Positions 19,586 through 30,360 of a stretch of DNA of 64,000 nucleotides are shown here, piece after piece. Every line of letters starts with the position of its first letter. Position 1 is the first letter of the stretch. This DNA comes from Vibrio penaeicida (GTDB lineage: Bacteria > Pseudomonadota > Gammaproteobacteria > Enterobacterales > Vibrionaceae). The notes under the pieces are model-generated. The model was not told where the DNA came from. It ran no database searches and saw nothing but the letters and a program-made list of their open reading frames with translations. Location of the stretch: positions 248,001-312,000 of the forward strand of contig NZ_AP025144.1 in assembly GCF_019977755.1 (NCBI RefSeq), read 5' to 3'. A program made the position numbers and the translations under genes.

Positions 19586-20491
19586 TTATTTGCTTGAGCG
19601 AGAAAGCAACCATGTAGGAAGTTGTGGAACTTTGGCAATGACGATACCAATGAGTAAAGGCAGCAGCAGTTGCTGTGACAGCTCTGATAGGTGGTTATCG
19701 TTTATCCAAGCGTCGAGAAGCAGCGCAACCACAGGGAATATGAGAAAACAGAGTGAAGCCGTGAAGGGAGCCGTCATTTGATTGAGGGAGAAGTACGCAA
19801 CAATACCAATGACACTTGCAACAAGCCCAAGATAGACCACGGCATACATCGATTCGGCGGTGAAATAATGTGTGTCTGGCTGTTCCATAAACAGTCCAAC
19901 AACCAATAGTAATAACGCGGCGATACCAGAAGGCAATGCGTTATAGGTGAGCACATGGATTCCCTTTGCATACTTTTGAGTTAACACATACATGACGGCA
20001 TGGATAAGTACGGCGCTCACGAGTGCTAGGATACCTGCGTTATCATTGCTGTCACCCATCTCCAGTTCGCCTGATAGAATCAAACACAACGCGATGACGG
20101 CCATGCCTAATCCAAAAAATTGGTGAGCAGAAAGACGCAATGACAAGCTGATCATAGAAACGGCTAAAACCGCGATCGGCATATTGGCAAAGATGATGGA
20201 GGCCAACCCAGAAGAGATGTATTGCTCACCTAATATCATCAAGGTAAAGGGAATCGCGAAGTAAAATACAGCGACAGCCACCATGAATTTTCGTTTGCCC
20301 TTTGGGAAAAGTAAGGCTTTTTTCATCAGCAGTGTCACAGCGATTAATAAAGGGGCAGAAATCAGGAACCGCAGGCCTGTCGCGGTAATCGGGGGGATGG
20401 TTTCAACCGCAATTTCCATCGCCATCCATGTTGTACCCCATATCAAACAAACGGAGACAAATGTGATGGTGCAAAGTAATTGTTTAGACAT
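19586..20491 (-). CDS. EamA/DMT-superfamily transporter
   Basis: A 301-aa inner-membrane protein with about ten hydrophobic helices arranged as two EamA repeats (about 8-140 and 150-290). The start LLCTITFVSVCLIWGTTWMA with WGTTW matches the first helix of drug/metabolite exporters. Members export amino acids, nucleobases or drugs; no substrate can be assigned. It stands alone between aroQ and acs on the same strand as its neighbours but with separate spacers. Confidence 0.85.
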   Translation of the reverse strand: MSKQLLCTITFVSVCLIWGTTWMAMEIAVETIPPITATGLRFLISAPLLIAVTLLMKKALLFPKGKRKFMVAVAVFYFAIPFTLMILGEQYISSGLASIIFANMPIAVLAVSMISLSLRLSAHQFFGLGMAVIALCLILSGELEMGDSNDNAGILALVSAVLIHAVMYVLTQKYAKGIHVLTYNALPSGIAALLLLVVGLFMEQPDTHYFTAESMYAVVYLGLVASVIGIVAYFSLNQMTAPFTASLCFLIFPVVALLLDAWINDNHLSELSQQLLLPLLIGIVIAKVPQLPTWLLSRSSK

Positions 20492-20643
20492 TGCTTTTAT
20501 CTGTTACTGAGAAAGAGCGTCTATTCTATGCAATCAGTAGGAGTGGTAATTTCTCAATGTAGCACGACTTTTTCGTATAAAGAGAAAGGCATTTTCTAAT
20601 ATGACGTTTTACAGAAAAATTTTCCTTAACACGGAGTTCAGAT

Positions 20644-20670
20644 AAAAAAAGCCAGGTCAAAAGACCTGGC
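20644..20670 (-). terminator. acs terminator
   Basis: GCCAGGTC-AAAA-GACCTGGC stem (20651-20670) followed, reading leftward, by seven T. 35 bp past the acs stop. Confidence 0.88.
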
Positions 20671-20704
20671 GAAGTAATAAAGGTGGAAATTAGGTTGAAT
20701 CAGA

Positions 20705-22654
20705 TTAAGACAGGTTCTGATTTTCTTCGATGAGCTTATTCACCACGCTTGGATCGGCAAGTGTCGAAGTATCGCCCAAGTTGCTGGTATCGCCTGTGGC
20801 GATTTTACGTAAAATTCGACGCATGATTTTACCCGAACGCGTTTTCGGTAGAGAATCTGTCCAGTGCAATACGTCTGGTGTTGCGATAGGACCAATCTCT
20901 TTGCGTACCCAGTTCTTCACTTCTTTGTGAAGTTCTGCACTTGGTATTTCACCGTCATTCAAGGTGATGTAGGCATAAATTGCCTGACCTTTGATGTCGT
21001 GAGGAACACCAACGATAGCCGCTTCTGCAATCTTATCGAAGGCAACCAACGCCGATTCAATTTCTGCAGTCCCCATACGGTGACCAGAAACGTTTAGCAC
21101 ATCATCCACACGACCAGTGATCCAGTAATAGCCATCTTCGTCACGGCGAGCACCGTCACTGGTGAAATACATGCCTTTAAATGTAGAGAAATAGGTTTGT
21201 TCAAAGCGCTCGTGATCGCCATAAACAGTACGCATTTGCCCTGGCCAAGAGTCGAGAATCACAAGGTTACCGTCTGCGGCACCTTCAATGATGTTACCTA
21301 CGTTATCGACAAGCGCCGGTTGTACGCCAAAGAATGGGCGTGTCGCTGAGCCCGGCTTCAATGCGGTTGCACCAGGCAGTGGTGAAATCAAAATACCGCC
21401 TGTTTCTGTCTGCCACCAAGTATCCACGATAGGTGATTTTTCATCACCGATGGTTTTGTAGTACCACTCCCACGCTTCAGGGTTAATCGGTTCACCAACA
21501 GAACCCATGATGCGCAAACTGCTGCGGTTTGTACCTTCAACGGCTTCATTCCCTTTTGCCATTAAGGCGCGAATTGCCGTTGGTGCGGTGTAAAGGATGT
21601 TGACGTTGTGTTTGTCGACTACTTCGCTCATGCGGTTTGTTTTCGGGTAGTTAGGCACACCTTCAAACAAGATAGTTTTCGCACCGTTAGCAAGTGGCCC
21701 GTAAATAAGGTAAGTGTGACCCGTGATCCAACCTACGTCTGCAGTACACCAGAAGGTTTCGCCTTGCTGGTAATCGAACACGTACTTGAATGTCATTGTT
21801 GCGTAGACGAGGTAACCACCTGTGGTGTGTAAAACGCCTTTTGGTTTACCTGTGGAACCAGAAGTGTAAAGAATGAAAAGTGGGTCTTCTGCGTTCATTT
21901 CTTCTGGCGGGCAATCATCCGATACCGCTGCGGTTGCTTCGTGCCACCAAACATCACGCTGCTCATCCCAAGCAACATCGCCACCTGTGCGTTTTAGAAC
22001 CAGTACTTTTGAAATGCTGTCGACTTCAGGGTTAGCCAATGCATCATCGACATTTTTCTTCAATGGAACCGCGCGACCACCACGAACCCCTTCGTCTGCT
22101 GTAACAACGACTTTTGCGTTGGAATCAACAATACGACCTGCCAGTGCTTCTGGAGAAAAACCCCCGAAAACGACAGTGTGAACCGCACCAATACGTGTAC
22201 AAGCCAGCATTGCCACGGCAGCTTCCGGTACCATTGGCATGTATAAACAGACGACATCACCTTTCTTAACACCTTGTTCTTTCAGGGCGTTAGAGAAACG
22301 GCAGACTTCTTTGTGGAGTTCATTAAAGGTCAGTGTTTTATCATCGGCTGGGTCATCCCCTTCCCAAATGATGGCAACTTCATTGCCACGCTCGGCGAGG
22401 TGACGGTCGATACAGTTTGCAGAAACATTGAGTGTTCCATCTTCAAACCAGCGAATATCAACGTGTCCAGTATCGAAGGAGGTTTGTTTTACGTTGGTGT
22501 AAGGCTTGATCCAATCTACGATTTTTCCGTGTTCGCCCCAAAAGCCCTCTGGGTCGCTGACAGATTGTTGGTACATCGCCAGATAAGTGTCGTTATCAGC
22601 GTGGGTCTTAGCTTTAATATTTTCTTTGACCGGATAAACGTGGGCTTCACTCAT
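20705..22654 (-). CDS. acs: Acetyl-CoA synthetase (AMP-forming)
   Basis: Acs activates acetate to acetyl-CoA through acetyl-AMP and is the high-affinity acetate-scavenging enzyme. The 649-aa protein is full length, with the AMP-binding motif [16 protein letters not shown] near 263-278, [10 protein letters not shown] near 410, and the C-terminal [11 protein letters not shown] carrying the Lys (near 609) that is acetylated in this family. A GGAGAGAGC leader precedes the ATG. In Vibrio cholerae acs is activated by CrbSR, both of which are encoded in this window. Confidence 0.98.
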   Translation of the reverse strand: MSEAHVYPVKENIKAKTHADNDTYLAMYQQSVSDPEGFWGEHGKIVDWIKPYTNVKQTSFDTGHVDIRWFEDGTLNVSANCIDRHLAERGNEVAIIWEGDDPADDKTLTFNELHKEVCRFSNALKEQGVKKGDVVCLYMPMVPEAAVAMLACTRIGAVHTVVFGGFSPEALAGRIVDSNAKVVVTADEGVRGGRAVPLKKNVDDALANPEVDSISKVLVLKRTGGDVAWDEQRDVWWHEATAAVSDDCPPEEMNAEDPLFILYTSGSTGKPKGVLHTTGGYLVYATMTFKYVFDYQQGETFWCTADVGWITGHTYLIYGPLANGAKTILFEGVPNYPKTNRMSEVVDKHNVNILYTAPTAIRALMAKGNEAVEGTNRSSLRIMGSVGEPINPEAWEWYYKTIGDEKSPIVDTWWQTETGGILISPLPGATALKPGSATRPFFGVQPALVDNVGNIIEGAADGNLVILDSWPGQMRTVYGDHERFEQTYFSTFKGMYFTSDGARRDEDGYYWITGRVDDVLNVSGHRMGTAEIESALVAFDKIAEAAIVGVPHDIKGQAIYAYITLNDGEIPSAELHKEVKNWVRKEIGPIATPDVLHWTDSLPKTRSGKIMRRILRKIATGDTSNLGDTSTLADPSVVNKLIEENQNLS

Positions 22655-22845
22655 TGCTCTCTCCTTGTGAATTCAGCAAGTTCCATTATTTCCGAAATGA
22701 TATGGAAATCGGTTGGTATTAACTCTCAGCTACCCCCAGTTTTTCTACAATTAGACTTTAGGATGATAAGGGGGCATTTGCCTTTATAAGCAGCGGCTTA
22801 CTTAGAAAATTGAGAGGTGGATCAGCGCTTTAATTGCAGAGCAAG

Positions 22846-23481
22846 TTAACGCACATAGGCAGAGGTCAGAGCAGGTAGGTCGCCATAAGTGAGCCGAACG
22901 TAAACTAATGCGGCTGAAATGGCATCTTGCAGGGCATCGTGTTTGTTGTCTTGTGGGGGCAGACCCAAGTGCTTGCAGATGGCATCCAAACTAAGATCAA
23001 AATAAGCATTAGGTAGGTGGCGCTCAAGCTTTTCGTGATAGATCTGGCTAACTTCCAACAAAGGGTTTGGAAGAGGAAAGCCCAAGTGGCGCTTACAGGC
23101 TAGATCAAGAATCGTTTTGTCATAACGGATGTGATAGCCCACGACAGGGCGGTTGCCAATGAATGCGATTAACGCCTCTAGTGCGTCCTTTTCATTCATT
23201 CCCCCTGCAAGATCACTATGGCGAATCTTGTGCACGCAAACGGAATCCGCATTAAGAGATTGAGGTGCACGTAAACGAACATGGAATGGTTGGCTGGTGA
23301 TGATACGGTTGCCAATGATTTTTGTGGCAGCAATAGTGACCAGTTCGGCTCGGTTAGGGTCTAGGCTGGTGGTTTCACAATCGAGAGAAACAAATTCCGT
23401 TTCATGGGGCGCATCAAATAATGATTGATACGGGTTTCCCTTTAATTTTCTGCGCCACCACCAGCGAAACACTCTATTCAT
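22846..23481 (-). CDS. DnaQ-like DEDDh 3'-5' exonuclease
   Basis: A 211-aa exonuclease-domain protein with the three DEDDh motifs: Exo I SLDCETTSLD near 33-42, Exo II GYHIRYD near 114-120 and Exo III HDALQDA near 179-185, the His and Asp marking the DEDDh subclass. It probably degrades DNA or RNA ends, but the cellular substrate is unknown. It is 26 bp downstream of the cNMP/CBS/DUF294 gene and directly upstream of acs, a linkage that suggests co-regulation with acetate genes. Confidence 0.88.
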   Translation of the reverse strand: MNRVFRWWWRRKLKGNPYQSLFDAPHETEFVSLDCETTSLDPNRAELVTIAATKIIGNRIITSQPFHVRLRAPQSLNADSVCVHKIRHSDLAGGMNEKDALEALIAFIGNRPVVGYHIRYDKTILDLACKRHLGFPLPNPLLEVSQIYHEKLERHLPNAYFDLSLDAICKHLGLPPQDNKHDALQDAISAALVYVRLTYGDLPALTSAYVR

Positions 23482-23507
23482 ATGACCTCTTTGTCTTTGT
23501 TTTTCTC

Positions 23508-25334
23508 TTAGTCACGGATTTGATAATGATAGCCTAGCCACTGCTTGAACTTTTTCACGACATGTAAGCTGTGCCTGAGAAGATCCCTTTCAGAGCGGTC
23601 CAGTAATTTGAGTTCTATATTGTTACCACTGTGATGCTCTGATAACTGCTGCGCTAAACGTAATTTAAAGAACAATTTGAGCGCTTCCGTCAGGTTGTCA
23701 GCCGTGTCAGGTTCAAGAATCCGCTTTTTCTGTAGTGCTTCTATACGGTCAAAGGTGTTCTTTTCACTTAAAGCGTATTCCAACGAAAGTGCGCGAATAC
23801 CGTGCACAATGGGGAAAATGCCACCTCTTTTTATATCGAGCCCGTCTTTGCTTTTTTTGACATTCCCAAACAGAGTGAGGGGGAGTGAAAACTGCAAGGC
23901 TGGGCGAGTAAAATCCATTAGCACGAGCATGTTATTCTTCATGCTGTCGGAGATATGCTGTGCAACGGGGGTAAGTAACTCGTGGTTTCCCGCCACAGCG
24001 TGAGCATCGGTGAGAATGGCAAGTTTCATTACGTTCTCTGCCGTCCCCTTTGTGATCCATCGGGTAACAGTGCGTTGCCAATCACTTTGGCTATGCACCC
24101 AATCGGGGTTATTTACCATGACTTTGCCGGGGCAAAGAGGGTAGCCGAGTTGCTGCAGAGTATGCGTAAATCGCTCCATGATTTCTTGGCATTCTGCCCA
24201 TTCAACGCCATCTTGTAATATCAGCGCATTGTCTTGGTCGGTTTTGAGTACCTGTTCCCCTCGTCCTTCTGAGCCCAATACGATCAAGCAGCATTTATCG
24301 TGCATGGGGGAGGGAATGATAAGGTGGAAGGCTTTCTCAATGATTTGTTCGTTGACTGCGGAAATAAGCTCCATGATGAAGCGAGTTCGAATGCCGTTAT
24401 TGATTAGGCTTTCAACCAAATGTCGCTGCCTATTGGCTGCCAGAGCGAGCTCTTCAATGGTTTGAGCACGGGCAATGCTGAGAGATAAAACGTGTGAGTG
24501 TGTTGAGAAGCTAGACAGTATTTGTGTCATGTCTAACATGCCAACGGGCTCATTGCCATTGCAAACCATCACACGCTTCATTCGTTGACGAGTCATGGTG
24601 ATCATCGCATTAAACAGGAAGTCCCCATCTTCGATGTAATACACTGGAAAGGTTGCAATGGTGCCTACAGGCGTATCCAGTGGGTGGTCATCTAACATGA
24701 CGGCATGCAGCATGTTGGTTCGCGTAATAATGCCAAATGGGTAAGGGGTTGAAGATTCAGCAAGCCTCGGATCGTGTTCTTTCAATCGTACTAATGCACT
24801 GTCGATGGAGCGCTCTTTCATGAGTTTCGTTACGGCATTGAGTGGCTCATCGTGATCAAGAATCAGTACTGGATGATAAATGCTGTCATCGACTTTCGTG
24901 AGAATAAATTCCCCAAGATTTTGCTGCTTTTGTGCCGCTTCGACCAGTTCTTGCCGTTTCGACAGGTTGGAATCGAAATAGGCAGAAAACTTCGGGTTGG
25001 TTTGGTATAGCTCGATAAAGACTTCACTTGGGAGCAAATAACTTAAGGTGTCTTCTAAGGCGATGTACTTGTGCTTAACGGTTCCTTCTAGCTGAGCGCG
25101 CACGTCAAACAAATCATCGTTCGCATAATGTGCGAAGATTTCTTGATCGTCCCCTGAACGCTCTTCTACTCCACCTTTTATCAGAATGTGTAACGCTGTC
25201 CCCGTTTGACCAGGTTTAAGTATGGTTTCATTTTCGCGGTAATACGCTACATCTAAAGAAGATCTTAGTCGTTCTTGTTCGTGCGTTGAAAGCCGATCAA
25301 AAGGAGCGGCGTTCATATTGAATTTATCCGGCAT
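23508..25334 (-). CDS. cNMP-binding / CBS-pair / DUF294 nucleotidyltransferase-like protein
   Basis: A 608-aa cytoplasmic signalling protein with three modules: an N-terminal cyclic-nucleotide-binding-like fold (about 10-125), a CBS pair (about 150-275), and a DUF294 nucleotidyltransferase-like domain with its C-terminal partner (about 310-600). The nucleotidyltransferase signature is GSEGRGEQVLKTDQDNALIL near 350-370. Such proteins are thought to sense adenine nucleotides or cyclic nucleotides; activity is unproven. It forms a likely operon with the exonuclease and lies between acs and the CrbS gene. Confidence 0.86.
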   Translation of the reverse strand: MPDKFNMNAAPFDRLSTHEQERLRSSLDVAYYRENETILKPGQTGTALHILIKGGVEERSGDDQEIFAHYANDDLFDVRAQLEGTVKHKYIALEDTLSYLLPSEVFIELYQTNPKFSAYFDSNLSKRQELVEAAQKQQNLGEFILTKVDDSIYHPVLILDHDEPLNAVTKLMKERSIDSALVRLKEHDPRLAESSTPYPFGIITRTNMLHAVMLDDHPLDTPVGTIATFPVYYIEDGDFLFNAMITMTRQRMKRVMVCNGNEPVGMLDMTQILSSFSTHSHVLSLSIARAQTIEELALAANRQRHLVESLINNGIRTRFIMELISAVNEQIIEKAFHLIIPSPMHDKCCLIVLGSEGRGEQVLKTDQDNALILQDGVEWAECQEIMERFTHTLQQLGYPLCPGKVMVNNPDWVHSQSDWQRTVTRWITKGTAENVMKLAILTDAHAVAGNHELLTPVAQHISDSMKNNMLVLMDFTRPALQFSLPLTLFGNVKKSKDGLDIKRGGIFPIVHGIRALSLEYALSEKNTFDRIEALQKKRILEPDTADNLTEALKLFFKLRLAQQLSEHHSGNNIELKLLDRSERDLLRHSLHVVKKFKQWLGYHYQIRD

Positions 25335-25649
25335 ATCTGAACAGCTCTAACACAATGACATTATCAATAGTGTTGGTAAAAAGTGGGATAAGCTCCAGAC
25401 GACTTTGGTCTAATGGGTGCAGAGAACTTAGTTGTATCGGAGGAAATACTATTAGGCTGAATGCCAAATCAGAGGTTTCGAAGGGTGTCGATCTAGGTTG
25501 TTAAAATGATAGGTGTTTGATAATAAAGCGCTTCATTTTGTTAGGTGTGTTCCGTTAAACAGGGAAGAAAAATCTCTCAAATTTTTCTCTTTTAGTTTGA
25601 TGCGAAGTTGGGATAATGTCGCCCCGTTCCTTATTCAATTAGGTGTTTA
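25335..25649. other. divergent promoter region between the DUF294 gene and the MFS gene
   Basis: About 315 bp without a gene. CTTTGGTCTAAT (25403-25414) resembles sequences upstream of acs and of the symporter operon (see findings). TTGATG near 25600 with ATAATG near 25613 resembles a promoter but the spacing is short. Confidence 0.4.
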
Positions 25650-26798
25650 ATGCTCCGCAGTACCCCATATGGCTGGATATCTCAGTATTTTGTCGGCTTC
25701 TTTTTCTCTTATGGCGTCCATTTGCCTTTTTGGGCAATTTGGTTTGCTTCACAAGATATTTCAGCGTCTGACATTGGTGTGCTGATCGGGCTTGGTCTGG
25801 CTTCTCGGTGTTTTGCCAATTTGGTGATTACCCCACGTTTGCACAAGGTTGAACACCTAATCCCAGCCCTTCGTTGGCTCACTTTGGCATCGATGCTCGC
25901 CATTGTTGCGCACTTATTTGTTGGGGGCGACTTTTGGCTTCTGGCTGGTGCAACCATTCTATTTAACCTCTCTTGTGGCCCTGTGGTTCCATTAACCGAT
26001 GCAATGGCGAACTATTACGCCCGCCTTAAGTTACTGGATTATGGAAGAACAAGGCTTTGGGGCTCCATTGCTTTTGTGGCGGGTTCGACAGTCGTGGGAT
26101 ATTTAGTGGCGATATACGGAGCGAGCGCCATTATTTATACCGCATTGGCAGGGCTTGCTGCTTCAATGCTATTGGTGATGCGTAACCCCAATGTGATGCC
26201 TGTTTCGGAAACGGAAGAAAGCAAAGAAAGACCAAAACTGACGGCGATTTTGAAAGACTCGTCCGTGGTTCGTTTTCTGGTTTTAGCGTCGTTAATCCAA
26301 GGGAGCCACGCCGCTTACTACGCCTTTAGTTCGCTGCATTGGAAGTCTTCGGGTATTTCAGCAGATATCATTGGTTATCTCTGGAGTTTAGGGGTAATTG
26401 CTGAAATTTCCGTATTTGCGTTCAGTAAACGCATGTTCATGGGGTGGTCACTGCGATTATTATTTGTTGTGGCGTCTGTTGGCGTATTTGTGCGATGGGG
26501 ACTAACGGCATCCACTACGGATATTTGGGCACTGATCATGGTTCAACTTCTCCATGGGGTGACGTTTGCTATGGCACATATCGCTGCTATTCAATTCATT
26601 CAAAAGCAGAGCCAAAACAAAATGGTACCCTTACAGGCGCTGTACAATGCAATTCCTCTAGGGGCATTCATAGCATTAATGACAACACTCAGTGGTTGGG
26701 GTTATGAGAAGTGGGGCGAAAATGTATTCTGGATGATGGCCGCTATGGGGGTCATTGCCATTTTTATACGAGTAGATTCGAAGAAATCAGTGCGGTAG
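25650..26798 (+). CDS. MFS transporter, 3-phenylpropionate (HcaT)-like
   Basis: A 382-aa major-facilitator protein with about 12 hydrophobic segments. The first helix with GVHLPFWAIWFASQDISA and the early SRCFANLVITPRLHK loop match the HcaT / nucleoside:H+ symporter-like subgroup. Presumed to import a small organic acid by proton symport; the substrate is not known and the hca catabolic genes are absent. It stands alone and ends at a strong terminator just before the crbS gene. Confidence 0.82.
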   Translation: MLRSTPYGWISQYFVGFFFSYGVHLPFWAIWFASQDISASDIGVLIGLGLASRCFANLVITPRLHKVEHLIPALRWLTLASMLAIVAHLFVGGDFWLLAGATILFNLSCGPVVPLTDAMANYYARLKLLDYGRTRLWGSIAFVAGSTVVGYLVAIYGASAIIYTALAGLAASMLLVMRNPNVMPVSETEESKERPKLTAILKDSSVVRFLVLASLIQGSHAAYYAFSSLHWKSSGISADIIGYLWSLGVIAEISVFAFSKRMFMGWSLRLLFVVASVGVFVRWGLTASTTDIWALIMVQLLHGVTFAMAHIAAIQFIQKQSQNKMVPLQALYNAIPLGAFIALMTTLSGWGYEKWGENVFWMMAAMGVIAIFIRVDSKKSVR

Positions 26799-26850
26799 CA
26801 CAATTTCAAAGCGAACCGTTTGAGATTAAAAATGAGACAACGTTAAATGA

Positions 26851-26876
26851 AAACCAGAGCATAGCTCTGGTTTTTT
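26851..26876 (+). terminator. terminator of the MFS gene
   Basis: AAACCAGAGC-ATA-GCTCTGGTTT stem followed by TTT, 52 bp after the stop codon and 22 bp before crbS. Confidence 0.85.
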
Positions 26877-26897
26877 GCGTTACAAGGAAAGTTATTA

Positions 26898-29800
26898 ATG
26901 CAAGGTTGGATTGTCATCCCCGTTTCATTGACCTATCTCGGTCTGTTGTTTTTTATTGCTTGGTATGGCGATCGCCGTGTGAAATGGCTGTCACGCTGGC
27001 GTCCTTGGATCTACAGTTTGTCGATTGCGGTGTACTGTACCTCGTGGACTTTCTACGGAACGGTAGGGCAAGCAAGCAGTAATCCTTGGTCTTTCATTCC
27101 CATCTATGTTGCTCCGATTCTCGTTTTCACTATTGGCTGGCGATTGCTCGCACGGTTGATTCTTATCGCCAAACGCGAACACATTACGTCTATTGCCGAT
27201 TTCATTGCCGCCCGATACGGAAAATCACAAGGTTTGGCAGTCACGATCACCATTATTGCTGTGGTGGGGATTCTGCCATATATCGCCCTTCAGCTCCGTG
27301 GTATTACCATGGGGCTAGAGCTGGTAGCACCAAATTTAACCGAAGATTTGGGTTATCAAGACGCCAATATTTCTTGGTTTGTGGTGTTGGCGTTAGCTAT
27401 GTTCACCATGCTCTTTGGAACAAGGCACATCGACAATACCGAGCACCACCGTGGCATGATGATGGCCGTCGCATTTGAGTCCATCGTAAAGCTGGTGGCT
27501 TTTCTCACTGTGGGCTGCTTTATTGCTTATGTTGCTTTGCATACGCCCGAGCTCGATTTAATGGCGATTGCCAGTGAAACCTACGAATCACCGAATGTTC
27601 CAACACTCGTGATTCACACCATACTAACCATGGCTGCCATTATTTGTTTACCACGACAGTTTCACACCATGGTGGTAGAAAACGAAAAAGCGAAAGATCT
27701 CTACACCGCGCGGTGGCTGTTTCCAATTTACTTAGTATTGATGGGGCTGTTTGTCTTACCTATTGCGTGGGCAGGACAAGGGCTATTAACAGGTGTTTCG
27801 CCTGACTCCTATGTGATCAGTTTGCCTCTCTCCATGGGGGCAGAAAACATAGCGTTGCTGGCGTTTTTGGGCGGTACGTCTGCCGCGTCGGGCATGGTTA
27901 TCGTGTCGACGATCGCGTTAGCCATCATGGTCTCAAATGATTTAGTTTTGCCGCTCATTCTAAGGCGAATGAAGCTTTCCGAGCGCACCCATACCCACTT
28001 CTCTGGCATGTTATTGAATATCCGCCGAGGACTAATTCTTTTGCTATTGGCAGGAGCGTGGGCATTTTATCAAGTGCTTGGCAGTATCAGTTCGTTGTCG
28101 GTGATTGGGTTGCTTTCGTTTGCTGCTATCGCACAATTTGCGCCTTCATTAATCGGTGGTATGTATTGGCGAGAAGGCAATCGAAAAGGGGTTTACGTCG
28201 GTTTATTTGCGGGCTTTACCGTGTGGCTTATCACCCTAATGAGTCAAACGGAGATGCTGGCAGGCAGCGCCGACAGTAACTTTTTATTGTGGGTGGTTAC
28301 GCCACCGGACGTGCTATCAAACCTATCGCTGTCTATGTCGGACTGGGGTATGTTTCTGAGTGTTTTGCTGAACACATTCTTCTATATCGCAGTATCTCTC
28401 TTTACTCGCTCTAGCCTGAGTGAGCGCTTACAGTCGGCAGCGTTTGTCGGAACACCGTTGCCAGAAAGCGAAAATGTCAGCTTGTATCAAAGCCGAGTGA
28501 CAGTGGCAGAGTTAGAGATGCTGGCGTCTCGATTTGTTGGGCGAAGCCGCGCCCGTGCTGCATTTCGAAATTTCTGGAATCAGCAGGGTGGCGACATGCT
28601 ACCCAACCAACAAGCTTCTTCAGCCCTCATTCGTCATACTGAACGGGTGCTCGCTGGGGTGTTTGGTGCCTCTTCCGCTAAGTTAGTCCTTACTTCTGCG
28701 CTTCAAGGCAGAAATATGCAGTTAGAAGAAGTCGCGACCATCGTTGATGAAGCTTCTGAGCTGTATGATTTTAGCCGCGGGTTACTACAGGGCGCGATTG
28801 AACATATTAGCCAAGGTATTACCGTGGTGGATAAGCAGCTTAGGTTGGTGGCGTGGAATCAGCGATATCTGGAGTTGTTCGATTTTCCTACGGGGCTTAT
28901 TCAGGTTGGTCGCCCCATTGCTGATGTGATTCGTCACAATGCTCAGCAAGGGCTATGTGGTCCTGGTGACCCTGAAGATCACGTAAAACGACGTGTTGAG
29001 CACCTCGTGCGCGGAACCAAGCACACCTCTTCTCGAATTCGACCTGATGGTCGTTTTATAGAGGTGCAAGGTAACCCAATGCCGGGCGGCGGCTTTGTGA
29101 TGAGTTTTACGGATATCACCGTGTTCCATGAAGCAGAAAAAGCGTTGAAAGAAGCCAACGAAAATCTGGAGTCACGGGTACATGAGCGAACCATCGAGCT
29201 AGAACGGTTGAATAAGCGCTTGGTCTCCGCCACTCAAAGTGCCGAATCAGAATCGCATTCCAAGAGCCGATTCTTAGCTGCGGTCAGCCATGATTTGATG
29301 CAGCCGTTGAATGCGGCGCGGCTTTTTGCTTCATCTCTTTCTGAAACCGCCAAAGATGATGACACGAAAAAGTTCTCTCACCACATTGAGAGCGCGCTTG
29401 GTGCAGCGGAAGAACTGATTGGTGATTTGCTGGATATTTCTCGATTGGAATCGGGGAAACTAGAAACCAATGTACATGCGTTTTCCTTAAACGACGTACT
29501 CGATAATTTGGATGCCGAGTTCAGCGCGTTAGCCAAACAGCAAGGTATTAATTTCAAAATGGTGCCTTCCAATCTACTGGCGGAATCTGATCCCAAATTA
29601 TTGCGCCGAGTGCTGCAAAACTTCCTCACCAACGCTTTTCGTTATAACCCGAAAGGCAAGGTACTGCTGGGGGCTCGCCGAGTGGGTAACCAAGTTCGAA
29701 TCGAGGTTTGGGACAATGGTGTTGGCATTCCTGAAGACAAACAAGCCGCTATTTTTGAAGAGTTTACGCGCGTAGAGGTGGGGCACAGCGATCAAGGCTT

Positions 29801-30329
29801 GGGGTTAGGGCTTGCGATAGCAAAAGGCATCGCTCGCGTGCTTGGGCACGAGATTTCGCTCAGGTCTTGGCATGGGCAAGGCACCGTCTTTTCGGTGGCA
29901 TTAAACCGAAGTGCTCAAATTGAACCTCAAGCAGCGATATCAGCGCCAGCCAATACCAGTGATGTGGCTGGAATGAAGGTTCTTTGTGTTGATAACGAAG
30001 CGGACATCTTAGTAGGAATGCAAGGGCTATTGGAGCGTTGGGGCTGCGATGTAAAAGTGGCAGAAGATTTAGTCCAAAGCTTAAAAGCACTCGAAAACGA
30101 TTGGGCACCGGAAGTGATTTTCTCCGACTATCGCTTAGATCATGGCAGAACGGGATTAGAAGTTTTGCAGCAATGCCGACTCAGATTGGGTGACAGCTTT
30201 GAAGGGGTGATCATCAGTGCCGATCGGACCGATGACATGTTGGACGCCATTCAATCCAACGGATTCAGTTTTATCGCCAAACCAGTAAAACCGTTGAAGT
30301 TGAGGGCGGTGTTGAATCGGGTAAGTTGA
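26898..30329 (+). CDS. crbS: CrbS-type hybrid sensor kinase with sodium:solute symporter domain
   Basis: A 1143-aa fusion protein. An N-terminal SLC5/sodium:solute symporter domain (about 1-480, 13 predicted helices) is followed by a linker, a PAS domain (about 640-750) and a histidine kinase core. The phospho-His is in AAVSHDLMQPLNA near 799, with ATP-lid motif DNGVGIPEDK near 940. A C-terminal receiver domain (about 1022-1143) has its Asp in SDYRLDHG. This matches CrbS of the CrbSR system that activates acs in Vibrio cholerae. The cognate regulator gene lies 3.7 kb downstream on the opposite strand. Confidence 0.9.
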   Translation: MQGWIVIPVSLTYLGLLFFIAWYGDRRVKWLSRWRPWIYSLSIAVYCTSWTFYGTVGQASSNPWSFIPIYVAPILVFTIGWRLLARLILIAKREHITSIADFIAARYGKSQGLAVTITIIAVVGILPYIALQLRGITMGLELVAPNLTEDLGYQDANISWFVVLALAMFTMLFGTRHIDNTEHHRGMMMAVAFESIVKLVAFLTVGCFIAYVALHTPELDLMAIASETYESPNVPTLVIHTILTMAAIICLPRQFHTMVVENEKAKDLYTARWLFPIYLVLMGLFVLPIAWAGQGLLTGVSPDSYVISLPLSMGAENIALLAFLGGTSAASGMVIVSTIALAIMVSNDLVLPLILRRMKLSERTHTHFSGMLLNIRRGLILLLLAGAWAFYQVLGSISSLSVIGLLSFAAIAQFAPSLIGGMYWREGNRKGVYVGLFAGFTVWLITLMSQTEMLAGSADSNFLLWVVTPPDVLSNLSLSMSDWGMFLSVLLNTFFYIAVSLFTRSSLSERLQSAAFVGTPLPESENVSLYQSRVTVAELEMLASRFVGRSRARAAFRNFWNQQGGDMLPNQQASSALIRHTERVLAGVFGASSAKLVLTSALQGRNMQLEEVATIVDEASELYDFSRGLLQGAIEHISQGITVVDKQLRLVAWNQRYLELFDFPTGLIQVGRPIADVIRHNAQQGLCGPGDPEDHVKRRVEHLVRGTKHTSSRIRPDGRFIEVQGNPMPGGGFVMSFTDITVFHEAEKALKEANENLESRVHERTIELERLNKRLVSATQSAESESHSKSRFLAAVSHDLMQPLNAARLFASSLSETAKDDDTKKFSHHIESALGAAEELIGDLLDISRLESGKLETNVHAFSLNDVLDNLDAEFSALAKQQGINFKMVPSNLLAESDPKLLRRVLQNFLTNAFRYNPKGKVLLGARRVGNQVRIEVWDNGVGIPEDKQAAIFEEFTRVEVGHSDQGLGLGLAIAKGIARVLGHEISLRSWHGQGTVFSVALNRSAQIEPQAAISAPANTSDVAGMKVLCVDNEADILVGMQGLLERWGCDVKVAEDLVQSLKALENDWAPEVIFSDYRLDHGRTGLEVLQQCRLRLGDSFEGVIISADRTDDMLDAIQSNGFSFIAKPVKPLKLRAVLNRVS

Positions 30330-30330
30330 A

Positions 30331-30357
30331 AAAGAGCGCCTTTTGGCGCTCTTTTTA
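30331..30357. terminator. bidirectional terminator between crbS and the outer-membrane protein gene
   Basis: AAAGAGCGCC-TTTT-GGCGCTCTTT stem followed by TT; the same hairpin read leftward also ends in T's. It serves both convergent genes. Confidence 0.85.
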
Positions 30358-30360
30358 CAA